DNA of 64,000 bases, from the NCBI RefSeq assembly GCF_900102315.1, contig NZ_FNBL01000006.1:62001-126000 (forward strand), given 5' to 3'. Source of the DNA: Celeribacter baekdonensis. Lineage in GTDB: Bacteria; Pseudomonadota; Alphaproteobacteria; Rhodobacterales; Rhodobacteraceae. The notes under the pieces were generated by a model. It ran no database searches. It was not told the origin of the DNA and worked only from the letters and a program-made list of their open reading frames with translations. Numbering within the stretch: position 1 is the stretch's first letter; the number at the start of each line of letters is the position of its first letter. A program made the position numbers and the translations under genes. Below are positions 8,644 to 16,891 of the stretch, one piece after another.

Positions 8644-9366
8644 ATGTCTGACACAGCCAAAACATTGCCGCGCCTTGATGAGAGCCTGCTCAGTCATGTG
8701 CCGCCCTTCTCAAAGTTGGAAAAGCGGCAGATTCGTGAGATTCTGGACATGGCAAGCGTACGCCGCCTCGGCGAGGGCGTTGCGGTCTTTGAAGAAGGCG
8801 CGCCGGCGGAGCGTTTCTATATGTTGCTGGACGGCTATATCCGGGTGATGCGGATCACCGCGACCGGAGAGCAGGTCATCGCTCTCCACATCCCGTCCGG
8901 CCAATTGTTCGGCATCGCCAGGGCGATTGGACGTGACACTTACCCGGCGACGTCTGTGACGGCGTCTGAGGCGATCATCTTGAGTTGGCCCATGCGGGTT
9001 TGGGACGATTTCGTTGCGCGTTACGACGGTTTCGCCACCGAGACTTACAAGACGCTGGGACAGCGCCTTGGCGAAATGAACAACCGCATCGTTGAGATGG
9101 CGACGCAACAGGTCGAGCAACGTGTTGCCAATGCGCTTTTGCGGTTGATCAACCAGACTGGTCGCAAGGTTGAGGGCGGCATCGAGATCGACTTTCCGAT
9201 CACCCGTCAGGACCTCTCGGAAATGACTGCCACCACATTACATACAGTATCGCGTTTGTTGAGTGCTTGGGAAAAACAGGGGTTGGTGTCGAGTCGCCGC
9301 AAGCGGATCACCGTGACCGATCCCCACCGTCTTGTGTTGATGTGCCGGGGTGGGGTGCCGATATAA
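8644..9366 (+). CDS. nnrR: Crp/Fnr-family nitric-oxide-responsive regulator (NnrR type)
   Basis: A 240-residue regulator with an N-terminal cyclic-nucleotide-like beta-barrel (about 20-130), a dimerisation helix (about 135-165) and a C-terminal winged helix with recognition segment TATTLHTVSRLLSAWEKQG. The N-terminus lacks the cysteine cluster of oxygen-sensing Fnr, which places it with NnrR/Nnr/Dnr proteins that respond to NO. The ATG at 8644 is chosen because homology begins there; an upstream in-frame extension crosses the operator. It sits between nir and nor genes, both with matching TTGCG-type sites. Its 3' end overlaps the convergent DUF1858 gene by 59 bases. Confidence 0.88.
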   Translation: MSDTAKTLPRLDESLLSHVPPFSKLEKRQIREILDMASVRRLGEGVAVFEEGAPAERFYMLLDGYIRVMRITATGEQVIALHIPSGQLFGIARAIGRDTYPATSVTASEAIILSWPMRVWDDFVARYDGFATETYKTLGQRLGEMNNRIVEMATQQVEQRVANALLRLINQTGRKVEGGIEIDFPITRQDLSEMTATTLHTVSRLLSAWEKQGLVSSRRKRITVTDPHRLVLMCRGGVPI

Positions 9367-9565
9367 CCGCCTCGCGCAATTCCGCGACAAAGGCGTGCTG
9401 ATCAAGATGGTATTCTGCACAGGCGTCTTCAACTGTGTGAAAGGGCGTGACGAGACAGCCGACACAGAGCATTTTGTGGCGTAAGAAAACCTGAATCGTC
9501 GCGGGCCATGTTTCCATGAGCTCATTCAGGGTCAGATCGGTATTGAGCGGGGATGTCAGAGGCAT
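9308..9565 (-). CDS. DUF1858 domain small CxxC protein
   Basis: An 85-residue cytoplasmic protein with a DUF1858-type domain: NTDLTLNELMETWPATIQVFLRHKMLCVGC followed by VEDACAEYH. The two cysteines of MLCVGCLV are the family hallmark, seen also in hybrid-cluster and redox-associated proteins. It is transcribed divergently from norC, and the TTGCG-CCAG-CGCAA operator (9614-9627) lies about 50 bases upstream, so NnrR control is likely. The last 59 bases overlap the nnrR 3' end. Exact role unknown; a metal or redox function linked to NO is plausible. Confidence 0.82.
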   Translation of the reverse strand: MPLTSPLNTDLTLNELMETWPATIQVFLRHKMLCVGCLVTPFHTVEDACAEYHLDQHAFVAELREAVISAPHPGTSTQDGGDRSR

Positions 9566-9613
9566 GGCGCGTCCTTTCCCCGATCAATCTAAAGAGCTGA
9601 ATGTATCGAAACG

Positions 9614-9627
9614 TTGCGCCAGCGCAA
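9614..9627. promoter_or_regulatory. NnrR/Fnr-type operator upstream of norC
   Basis: The palindrome TTGCG-CCAG-CGCAA is a perfect Crp/Fnr-family half-site pair. Its centre is about 70 bases before the norC ATG and 56 bases before the DUF1858 start. It matches the site between pseudoazurin and nnrR at the TTGCG half. Confidence 0.85.
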
Positions 9628-9689
9628 ACTTCGCACATTTCAGGACGGTTACCTCTCTGGTCATCAAGTGACCCAAAGAGAGGCCCACC

Positions 9690-10142
9690 ATGGCTGAAAT
9701 TCTGACCAAAACGCGGGCGCGAAACATCTTTTACGGAGGATCAATCTTCTTCGTTGTGGTGTTCATTGCGCTGACCGCGCAGAGCCACCGACATATCGTC
9801 AAAACGTCTACCGCAGGGATGCCGCTGACCGAACAGGTCGCGCTCGGCAAACATGTCTGGGAAAAAAATTCCTGCATCAACTGTCACACGCTGCATGGTG
9901 AAGGCGCCTATTTCGCCCCTGAGATCGGCAATGTGATGACCCGCTGGGGCGTCGCCGATGACCCGGAAACCGCCTATGAAATCCTCGACGGATGGATGCA
10001 GGCGCAGCCTTCGGGCATCGAAGGCCGCCGCCAGATGCCGCATTTCGAGATCACCGAGGAAGAGATGCGCGCGCTCTCTGAGTTCCTGCGCTGGGCCGAT
10101 CAAACCGACACCCAAGGCTGGCCGCCGAATGACGCGGGCTAA
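9690..10142 (+). CDS. norC: Nitric oxide reductase subunit C (cytochrome c)
   Basis: A 150-residue membrane-anchored cytochrome c, the electron-entry subunit of cNOR. One N-terminal transmembrane helix (about 13-31) is followed by a periplasmic haem domain with C62-I-N-C65-H66 and an axial methionine probably in RRQMPHFEI. Length and motif order match NorC. It is followed after 12 bases by norB, with AAGGAG between. The promoter region carries the TTGCG-N4-CGCAA operator, so expression should depend on NO and low oxygen. Confidence 0.97.
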   Translation: MAEILTKTRARNIFYGGSIFFVVVFIALTAQSHRHIVKTSTAGMPLTEQVALGKHVWEKNSCINCHTLHGEGAYFAPEIGNVMTRWGVADDPETAYEILDGWMQAQPSGIEGRRQMPHFEITEEEMRALSEFLRWADQTDTQGWPPNDAG

Positions 10143-10154
10143 GGAGAATAAACT

Positions 10155-11519
10155 ATGAAATACCAATCCCAATCTGTGGCGAAAGCCTATTTCTACTGCG
10201 CCATGGCGCTGTTTGGCATTCAGGTGCTGGGCGGGCTTTTGGCGGGCTGGATCTACGTTTCACCCAACACCCTGTCCGAGATCGTGCCTTTCAACGTGAT
10301 CCGCATGATCCACACAAACGCGCTGATCGTCTGGCTGCTGCTGGGCTTTTTCGGCGCGGCCTATTTCCTCGTTCCCGAAGAATCGGAACGCGAACTGTAC
10401 TCCGTCAAACTCGCCTATCTCCAATTGATCATTCTGATGGTCGGCACGCTGGGCGCGGTCGGTTCCTACCTTGTCGGCATTCACGGCGGTCGTGAGTTTC
10501 TCGAACAACCCTTATGGGTGAAATTCGGCATTCTTGTCGCGGCTGTCATTTTCTTGTTCAACATCTCGATGACGGTTCTCGCCGGGCGCAAAACCGCGAT
10601 CACCAACGTACTTTTGATGGGGCTGTGGTTGTTGTGCCTGTTGTGGGTCTTCGCCTTCATCAATCCCGATAACCTGAGCCTCGACAAAATGTATTGGTGG
10701 ATGGTCATTCACCTCTGGGTCGAAGCCACATGGGAACTCGTCATGGCCGCGATCCTTGGCTATCTGATGCTCAAGCTCACTGGCGTAGACCGCGAAGTGG
10801 TCGAAAAATGGCTCTATGTCATCGTCGCCACCGCGCTGTTCTCCGGCATCCTTGGCACCGGCCACCATTTCTACTGGATCGGTACGCCGGGCTATTGGCA
10901 GTGGATCGGGTCGATCTTCTCCACCTTCGAAGTCATCCCCTTCTTTCTGATGATGTCCTTCGCCTTCGTCATGGTCTGGAAAGGGCGCAAGAATCACCCG
11001 AACAAGGCCGCGCTTCTGTGGTCGCTCGGGTCCTCCACTGTGGCTTTCTTTGGTGCGGGCGTTTGGGGATTTTTGCACACGCTGCATGGGGTGAACTTCT
11101 ACTCGCACGGCACACAGATCACCGCCGCCCATGGTCACCTTGCCTTCTACGGGGCTTATGTCGCGCTCAATCTCGCCATCTTTACCTACGCCATGCCGAT
11201 GCTGCGCGGACGTGATCCCTATAATCAGGTGCTTAACATGGCGTCCTTCTGGCTGATGACCGGCGGCATGACCTTTATGACCTTCGTGCTGACCTTTGCC
11301 GGGACGATCCAGACCCATATGCAGCGTGTGCTGGGCGAAAATTACATGGATGTTCAGGACAGCCTGTCGCTCTTCTACCTGATGCGCTTTGGCGCGGGGG
11401 CCGCAGTGGTCGTCGGGGCGCTCCTGTTCATCTACTCGCTCGTTGTGGTGCGCAAACGTGAGGTGATTCAACCCGGCCCAGCACAACCCGGCCCAGCGCA
11501 ATCCGTCGCAGGAGAATGA
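10155..11519 (+). CDS. norB: Nitric oxide reductase subunit B (catalytic)
   Basis: A 454-residue integral membrane protein of the haem-copper oxidase superfamily with about twelve helices, which reduces two NO to N2O. Conserved histidine segments are visible in order: MIHTNALIVW, HLWVEATWEL (with the NOR-type glutamate), GTGHHFYWIG, and HTLHGVNFYSHGTQITAAHGHLAFYG. The HH pair with the paired glutamates is typical of the non-haem iron site. There is no N-terminal quinol-oxidase extension, so it is the cytochrome c-dependent form, in agreement with the adjacent norC. The C-terminal tail has a short Pro-Gly-Pro-Ala-Gln repeat. Confidence 0.97.
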   Translation: MKYQSQSVAKAYFYCAMALFGIQVLGGLLAGWIYVSPNTLSEIVPFNVIRMIHTNALIVWLLLGFFGAAYFLVPEESERELYSVKLAYLQLIILMVGTLGAVGSYLVGIHGGREFLEQPLWVKFGILVAAVIFLFNISMTVLAGRKTAITNVLLMGLWLLCLLWVFAFINPDNLSLDKMYWWMVIHLWVEATWELVMAAILGYLMLKLTGVDREVVEKWLYVIVATALFSGILGTGHHFYWIGTPGYWQWIGSIFSTFEVIPFFLMMSFAFVMVWKGRKNHPNKAALLWSLGSSTVAFFGAGVWGFLHTLHGVNFYSHGTQITAAHGHLAFYGAYVALNLAIFTYAMPMLRGRDPYNQVLNMASFWLMTGGMTFMTFVLTFAGTIQTHMQRVLGENYMDVQDSLSLFYLMRFGAGAAVVVGALLFIYSLVVVRKREVIQPGPAQPGPAQSVAGE

Positions 11520-11521
11520 CC

Positions 11522-12325
11522 ATGACCCTCGATCTTTCACCCACGCCCCCCGATCTGCCGTTCTATCAGCCAACGGGTATGGAATGCGGCCTGTTCGAAA
11601 CGGCTTATGAAAACGGTTTGCCCCTTCTTCTGAAGGGGCCGACCGGCTGCGGCAAAACCCGCTTTGTCGAATATATGGCCGCAGTTCTGGGCAAGCCGAT
11701 CTATACCGTGGCCTGTCACGACGATCTCTCTGCGGCCGATCTGATCGGGCGCTACCTGCTCAAGGGTGGTGAAACCGAATGGGTTGATGGGCCACTGACC
11801 CGCGCCGTGCGTGAGGGCGCGATCTGTTACCTCGACGAGGTGGTTGAGGCGCGCAAGGACGTCACCGTGGTGCTGCACCCGCTGACGGACTCGCGCCGCA
11901 CTCTGATGATCGACCGCACGGGGGAGGAGCTTGCCGCACCAAAGGGTTTCATGCTCGTTGCCTCCTACAATCCGGGCTATCAAAACGTGCTCAAACGTTT
12001 GAAACCCTCGACCCGTCAACGGTTCCTTTCGATCTCTTTCGACTTCCCGGAGCCAGAGGTGGAAATTGCGGTGGTCAGTGCCGAAAGCGGGCTGGAACCC
12101 GGACGTGTCGCGCCATTGGTGCGGCTCGCAGGGCATATTCGCGCCCTGTCCGGGATGGATCTTGAAGAGGGCGTGTCCACCCGGCTTCTGACCTATGCGG
12201 CGCGGCTGATGGCCAGCAATATGAGTGTCGATCAGGCGATTCAGGTCGCCATCATCGAACCGCTCACCGATGAACCGGATGTGCAGCAGGCGCTGCGTGA
12301 TCTGGTCTCGACGATCTACGGATAG
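11522..12325 (+). CDS. norQ: NorQ, MoxR-family AAA+ ATPase for NOR activation
   Basis: A 267-residue AAA+ ATPase with Walker A GPTGCGKT (residues 39-46), Walker B ICYLDEVVEA, and an arginine-rich segment (RLKPSTRQRF). With NorD it is needed to assemble the non-haem iron site of NorCB. AGGAG at 11510-11514 is seven bases before the ATG at 11522 but only one base before the ATG at 11516 that overlaps the norB stop, so 11522 is preferred. The gene order norCBQD is complete here. Confidence 0.94.
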   Translation: MTLDLSPTPPDLPFYQPTGMECGLFETAYENGLPLLLKGPTGCGKTRFVEYMAAVLGKPIYTVACHDDLSAADLIGRYLLKGGETEWVDGPLTRAVREGAICYLDEVVEARKDVTVVLHPLTDSRRTLMIDRTGEELAAPKGFMLVASYNPGYQNVLKRLKPSTRQRFLSISFDFPEPEVEIAVVSAESGLEPGRVAPLVRLAGHIRALSGMDLEEGVSTRLLTYAARLMASNMSVDQAIQVAIIEPLTDEPDVQQALRDLVSTIYG

Positions 12326-12335
12326 GAGCCGCGCC

Positions 12336-14231
12336 ATGCGTTTGATGGACCTGATGGAACCGGAAGAGACGGTGGGCAACCTGTGGCACGATTTGGCCAA
12401 AGACATCGGTGCCGACACAAGGTTCCCGGAGGCGGGCGTGACTTTTTCCTCACTCCGCCCCTCTCTGACGGTGGTGTTTCGCGCGCTGGGTGGCGATGCG
12501 GGGGTGGAGCTTGTCGAAGCCGCCCCAACACCGGTTCGGCATCGCATGGCGTTGCGCCGCAAACTCGGGTCCGCCCGCGAAACAGAACATGTGGCGGCCT
12601 TTGATGGCGAGCGCCTGCGCTTGCCGCCGGTCATTGATGTGTTTCCAGAAGTGCGCCTCAACCGCGCGGCGTATTTTTGGCTCATCGCTTTGGCGGCCGT
12701 GAGCGGTCAAGAGATGCCGGATTTGCCTGTGGAATCTGTGGGCCCGGCGATGGATTGCGCGCAAATCCGGGCCAATGCGCAGGCCTGCGATCACGCCTAT
12801 CTGCGCTGTCCCGGTCTGCGCAGGGCCTATCGTGACCTTGCACTTTTGTCCCTCGGACGCCGCACCAATCTGGCGCGCCCTCCCGCCGAAGCCATGATGG
12901 AACAGGCGTTGCGGGATCAGCTGGGTGGGGAGGTCTCATCCCCCGCCGCGCTGCCAAGCGAAACGGGCACCTATATGCCGCTCGCTCCGGTGCCGATCTG
13001 GCTGCGGTTCGAACGTCTGACATCCGGTCGTGGTGCGAGCGAGGATCAGGCTCAGAGCAAGACTGCCGCCCCCGGTGCGGCCAGCACCAAACGCAAGCTC
13101 GGCGAGCGTCGCGATCTCGATCAGACGCGGCGGCGCGACAGTTTTATCATCCACAGGTTTGAATCCATTCTCTCTTGGGTCGAGTCGATGAACATCAACC
13201 GCTCGGTTGACGATGACGACGAAGAGAACGCCGCCAAGGCAGCGGATGATCAGGACCAGATCACTCTGAGCAAACACAATCGCAAGGCGGCGACCCGGCT
13301 TCGGCTGCATCTTGATCTCTCTCCGGTCGATGCCGAACATGAGCGGCTGGCGGGCACGCATATTTATCCCGAATGGAACCACCGCACCCGCAGCTATATG
13401 GAGGGCCATTGCCGCGTGCTCGAAGCCCCTGTTGCCGTTGGCCCCAATGACGGGTTTCGGGCCGATCCGCGCCATATTCGCGCGGTGCGGCGGCAATTCG
13501 AGGCGCTGCGCCCGAAACGCATCCTGCGCCCGCGTCAAATCGACGGTAGCGAATTGGACCTCGACGCGGTGATTTGCAACCGCACTGACATCATTGCCAG
13601 CGGTCGTGGGACGGATCGCATCTGGCAACAAGCGCGCCAAGTCGACCGCGATCTGACGGTTGCCTTCCTGATTGACACGTCGCGCTCGACCGAGGCGGCG
13701 ATTGGCGACAGTTCGGTGATCAATGTGGCCCGTGAGGCCATGTCGGCGCTCAGTGCCGGGATCGACGCCGCAGGCGACCGGTTCGGCATCTGGGGGTTTT
13801 CCTCGCTCCGGCGCGACCGGGTTTTCCTTGCGCGGGTCAAAGGGTTTTCCGATCCGATGGGATTTCCTGTCCAAGACAATATCGCCGCGCTCAAACCCGG
13901 CCATTTCACCCGTCTCGGCGCGGCGATCCGCCATGTCAGCGCGGAATTGGCAAAAGAAAAGGCCAGCCACAAGCTGTTGATCGTTTTGACCGATGGCAAG
14001 CCCAACGATCTTGATCATTACGAAGGCCAGCACGGCATCGAAGACAGCCATATGGCGGTGCGCGAGGCGCGCCGGGCCGGGCTGTTGTTGCATGGGGTGA
14101 TCATCGACGAAGACGGGCAGGACTGGTTCGCCCGCATTTTTGGCCGGGGCGGGTTCACGCTTTTACCCCATCCCGAGCGGCTCTTGCGGGCCCTTCCCGA
14201 TATTTACCGCAGTCTCACACAGGAGAGTTGA
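12336..14231 (+). CDS. norD: NorD, von Willebrand A-domain NOR maturation protein
   Basis: A 631-residue protein whose C-terminal third is a von Willebrand A domain with the MIDAS-type motif FLIDTSRSTEA and the later VLTDGKPND. The N-terminal two thirds are helical, with an acidic patch (DDDDEENAAKAADDQDQ) near the middle. NorD works with NorQ as a MoxR/VWA pair inserting iron into NorB. The start at 12336 follows TAGGAG closely; a longer frame upstream runs into norQ and is rejected. It ends one base before the next small gene. Confidence 0.93.
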   Translation: MRLMDLMEPEETVGNLWHDLAKDIGADTRFPEAGVTFSSLRPSLTVVFRALGGDAGVELVEAAPTPVRHRMALRRKLGSARETEHVAAFDGERLRLPPVIDVFPEVRLNRAAYFWLIALAAVSGQEMPDLPVESVGPAMDCAQIRANAQACDHAYLRCPGLRRAYRDLALLSLGRRTNLARPPAEAMMEQALRDQLGGEVSSPAALPSETGTYMPLAPVPIWLRFERLTSGRGASEDQAQSKTAAPGAASTKRKLGERRDLDQTRRRDSFIIHRFESILSWVESMNINRSVDDDDEENAAKAADDQDQITLSKHNRKAATRLRLHLDLSPVDAEHERLAGTHIYPEWNHRTRSYMEGHCRVLEAPVAVGPNDGFRADPRHIRAVRRQFEALRPKRILRPRQIDGSELDLDAVICNRTDIIASGRGTDRIWQQARQVDRDLTVAFLIDTSRSTEAAIGDSSVINVAREAMSALSAGIDAAGDRFGIWGFSSLRRDRVFLARVKGFSDPMGFPVQDNIAALKPGHFTRLGAAIRHVSAELAKEKASHKLLIVLTDGKPNDLDHYEGQHGIEDSHMAVREARRAGLLLHGVIIDEDGQDWFARIFGRGGFTLLPHPERLLRALPDIYRSLTQES

Positions 14232-14232
14232 T

Positions 14233-14406
14233 ATGCGTTTTCTAATCCTTCTCATCGCCCTCATCCCCGTATCGGGTTTTGCCGAGGCGTTCGACCGCCC
14301 AATCCCACAGGCGCAATCCGCCACGGCGGAACTTTGGTTCTTTCTCGCCACATTGGCACTGATTGCCGCACTGATTGCGGTGGCGCGGGTGGTGGCGCGG
14401 CGATGA
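14233..14406 (+). CDS. 57-residue single-span membrane protein in nor locus
   Basis: A small protein starting one base after the norD stop, with an AGGAG site 7-8 bases upstream of its ATG. Residues 1-18 look like a signal or first membrane segment (LILLIALIPVSGFAEA), a short polar loop follows, and a second hydrophobic helix occupies about residues 31-53 before a basic end (RVVARR). Its stop overlaps the next ATG. I do not recognise a family. Position, size and topology recall small NorF/NorE-like accessory proteins, but that is context only. Confidence 0.72.
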   Translation: MRFLILLIALIPVSGFAEAFDRPIPQAQSATAELWFFLATLALIAALIAVARVVARR

Positions 14407-14639
14407 CCCGACACGGCACGGGGCACTGGAGCGCGGCACGCATCGCGCTGCTGCTCTTTCCTTTCGGTTGGGGTGCTTTTGCGGTGAATGTTTTTTTCGC
14501 CTCGCTCATTGGGTCGTGGCTTGGCTTGCCGGTTGCGACCACCTCGGTGTCGTTGGGGCTTGGCGCGCTCATCGCGCTGCCTGCCACCTATGCCTTTGCC
14601 TGTCATATCCGACGCCTGATGGATGCTGCCGACACTTGA
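14403..14639 (+). CDS. 78-residue membrane protein in nor locus
   Basis: A two-helix membrane protein (hydrophobic at about residues 13-35 and 42-65) whose ATG overlaps the stop of the preceding 57-residue gene (ATGA). It has a basic N-terminus and a short C-terminal segment (FACHIRRLMDAADT). Fourteen bases separate it from nnrS, with AGGAG in the gap. No family recognised. The tight coupling with norD and nnrS makes an NO-related membrane role likely, but no catalytic residue is evident. Confidence 0.72.
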   Translation: MTRHGTGHWSAARIALLLFPFGWGAFAVNVFFASLIGSWLGLPVATTSVSLGLGALIALPATYAFACHIRRLMDAADT

Positions 14640-14652
14640 AAGGAGTTTGAGA

Positions 14653-15849
14653 ATGCCCGTTTCTTCCACTGAACAGATGCGCCGTTGGACGGGGCCAGCC
14701 CTGTTTTCCTATGGGTTTCGCCCGTTTTTCCTCTTTGGATCGCTTTGGGCCGCCTGTGCCATGTGCCTGTGGATTCTGGTCTTGTCCGGGGCGCTCACCC
14801 TGCCGTCACGGCTTGATCCGGTGAGTTGGCACGCCCATGCCTTTCTGTTCGGGTATCTCGGCGCGATCATCGCCGGGTTCCTTTTGACGGCTGTTCCCAA
14901 CTGGACCGGTCGCCTGCCGGTGGTCGGCACGCCCCTGATCGGGGTGTTCGCGCTCTGGGGGATAGGGCGTATCGCCATGCTGTTTTCGGGGCTGATCCCT
15001 TTCGGCTATGCGGTCGCCACCGACCTTGCCTTTCCACTGGTGCTCGGGGCGTTCTTGCTGCGGGAGATCGTTGCGGGGCGGAATTGGCGCAACCTGCCCG
15101 TGTTGCTCCTGCTCATGGTGTTTACCCTCTCTGACCTTCTGTTCCTTTTGGAGGCCGGGCGCGGGGGCAATGCGGCGACGGGTTTCGGAATGCGGCTGGG
15201 GCTTGGCTCGGCGTTGATGATGGTCGCCTTGATTGGCGGTCGGATCATCCCGTCTTTTACCCGCAACTGGTTGGTGAAGGCGGGACATGTGGCGCGTCCG
15301 GTGCCGCCGATGCAGCGGTTTGACAAAGCCACATTGGCCCTGAGCGCTCTGGCGCTTTTGGCATGGGGGGCGGCGCCGTCGCATGTGATCACCGCACTTC
15401 TCCTTGCTGTGATCGGCGTGTTGCACCTGATCCGCCTGAGCCGTTGGCAAGGGCTATTGACCCGGCGCGAACCGATTCTGATTGTCTTGCACATGAGTTA
15501 TCTCTGCTTGCCGCTCGGGGCTTTGGCTGTCAGCGCCTCGATCCTGTGGCCGGAGCTGTTGGCGGGGCCTGCCGCAGTGCACCTGTGGACCGCAGGCGTG
15601 ATTGGTGGGATGACGCTGTCGGTGATGAGCCGTGCCTCGCTGGGCCATACCGGGCGCGCCCTGCAGGCCAGCCGTGGGACCGTGGCGATCTACGTCGCGC
15701 TCTTTGCCGCCACAATCCTGCGGTTTCTGGCCGGGTTTGTGCCACTGACCGGGCTGTATCAGCTTTCGGGAGGCTTTTGGATTGTGGCATTTCTGGGCTT
15801 CGCCATACAGTATGCCCCGATGCTGTGGTCTGCGAAACGGTCCCATTGA
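14653..15849 (+). CDS. nnrS: NnrS family haem/copper membrane protein
   Basis: A 398-residue integral membrane protein with about twelve hydrophobic segments. The N-terminal FSYGFRPFFLFGSLWA, the HAHAFLFGYLGAIIAGFLLTAVPNWTG region and GGRIIPSFTRNW are NnrS hallmarks; conserved histidines in HAH and later MSRASLGHTGRA are candidate haem ligands. NnrS relieves nitrosative stress in several bacteria and is usually under NO-responsive control. The ATG at 14653 has AGGAG ten bases upstream. It is followed by nnrU in the same operon. Confidence 0.93.
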   Translation: MPVSSTEQMRRWTGPALFSYGFRPFFLFGSLWAACAMCLWILVLSGALTLPSRLDPVSWHAHAFLFGYLGAIIAGFLLTAVPNWTGRLPVVGTPLIGVFALWGIGRIAMLFSGLIPFGYAVATDLAFPLVLGAFLLREIVAGRNWRNLPVLLLLMVFTLSDLLFLLEAGRGGNAATGFGMRLGLGSALMMVALIGGRIIPSFTRNWLVKAGHVARPVPPMQRFDKATLALSALALLAWGAAPSHVITALLLAVIGVLHLIRLSRWQGLLTRREPILIVLHMSYLCLPLGALAVSASILWPELLAGPAAVHLWTAGVIGGMTLSVMSRASLGHTGRALQASRGTVAIYVALFAATILRFLAGFVPLTGLYQLSGGFWIVAFLGFAIQYAPMLWSAKRSH

Positions 15850-15862
15850 GGAGGTCTGTGAC

Positions 15863-16528
15863 ATGAACTGGGTTGCCTATGGGGCGATGTTCGCGTTGTT
15901 TTTGTTCAGCCATTCGATCCCGACCCGCCCCGCCGTCAAACGCCGGGCGGTGGTGGCGGTGGGCGCGCGGGGCTTCACCATTCTATACTCGCTTCTGTCG
16001 CTGGCCATGCTTTTGCTGCTGATCCGTGCGGCCAACTGGCCCGATCCGGTTCTGTTGTGGCCACAATCTGCGGTCACTCTGACTGTGACACGAATCGGAA
16101 TGCTGGCGGTCTGCATGATATTCGCCCTGTCGCTTGGGCGGCCGAATCCCTTTTCCTTCGGAGGGGCAAAGAATGACGCGTTTGATCCGTCGCGACCGGG
16201 TTTCGTGCGGGTGCACCGTCATCCGCTCTTGTTGGGGTTTCTGCTTTGGGCAGGTTTGCATCTGTTGCCCAATGGCGATTTGGCGCATGTGTTGCTGTTT
16301 GGCGCACTGGGCGGGTTTGCCATCCTTGGGATGAGGCTTCTGGATCGGCGGCGGCAAAAAGAACTGGGGATGCAGACATGGCAGACCCTGCGGCAGCATG
16401 CAAAACGTGCGCCCCTGCGGACGGTCTTTGCAAAGGGCGATGTCAGGCGGAGTGTCTACGCGCTGTTCGCCTATTGTGGCCTGATTGCTGGCCACAGCGC
16501 TTTTGCGGGCGTTTCTGTGCTTTGGTGA
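15863..16528 (+). CDS. nnrU: NnrU family membrane protein
   Basis: A 222-residue protein with about six membrane helices. NnrU/isoprenylcysteine methyltransferase-like signatures are visible: FLFSHSIPTRPAVK near the N-terminus, GRPNPFSFGG and FVRVHRHPLLLGFLLWAGLHLLPNG. The family is required for nitrite/NO reduction in Rhodobacter, but the reaction is unknown. The ATG at 15863 follows GAGGTCTG. It is the last gene of the nor-nnrS-nnrU run, and a GC hairpin stands about 85 bases downstream. Confidence 0.9.
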   Translation: MNWVAYGAMFALFLFSHSIPTRPAVKRRAVVAVGARGFTILYSLLSLAMLLLLIRAANWPDPVLLWPQSAVTLTVTRIGMLAVCMIFALSLGRPNPFSFGGAKNDAFDPSRPGFVRVHRHPLLLGFLLWAGLHLLPNGDLAHVLLFGALGGFAILGMRLLDRRRQKELGMQTWQTLRQHAKRAPLRTVFAKGDVRRSVYALFAYCGLIAGHSAFAGVSVLW

Positions 16529-16611
16529 TCCTCTGAGTGATCCTTGGTCGAACTACGAAGACGGGTGTTGAAACCACAGGTCTTTGTCAGCACCCATCGT
16601 CAGCACTCATT

Positions 16612-16637
16612 GGGGCAGCGGCTTGCACCGCTGCCCC
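16612..16637. terminator. GC-rich hairpin between convergent nnrU and tautomerase genes
   Basis: GGGGCAGCGG (16612-16621), a six-base loop and CCGCTGCCCC (16628-16637) form a perfect ten-pair stem. There is no strong T tract on either side, so it is a probable but not textbook bidirectional terminator. Confidence 0.65.
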
Positions 16638-16651
16638 GTGCAAAAGGCGAC

Positions 16652-16864
16652 TTAGCCCTTGGCGCGATACTCTTCCGGCAACACAAACACTTCGTCAGCG
16701 CGGCCGTACCCACCATCCTTGACCTCTTCGATCAGGACCATTGTGTTGGGGCGCACGACCTCTCCAAAGAGCCCAACCAGCAGGTCGGTTGTCTTGTGGA
16801 TCAGGTCTTCTTTCTGTGCCGTGGTGAGGGAGTCTTGTGGCAGTTTGTAGTTTGCAAATGGCAT
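16652..16864 (-). CDS. 4-oxalocrotonate tautomerase family protein
   Basis: A 70-residue tautomerase-fold subunit. The initiator methionine is followed by proline (MPFANYKLP), the general base of this family after methionine removal. The length fits a hexameric 4-OT-like enzyme that interconverts 2-hydroxydienoates and oxo isomers. It follows the SDR gene after 27 bases on the same strand, so the two probably share an operon. The ring-cleavage pathway such an enzyme would serve is not in the window; its substrate is unknown. Confidence 0.85.
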   Translation of the reverse strand: MPFANYKLPQDSLTTAQKEDLIHKTTDLLVGLFGEVVRPNTMVLIEEVKDGGYGRADEVFVLPEEYRAKG

Positions 16865-16891
16865 TTGGTCGTCCTTTCAAGGGGAGGGGGG

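Noticed and set aside
12225-12335. Upstream extension of norD inside norQ
   Set aside because: The frame overlaps norQ by 100 bases with arginine/serine-rich composition typical of a shadow frame; the ATG at 12336 has a good ribosome site.
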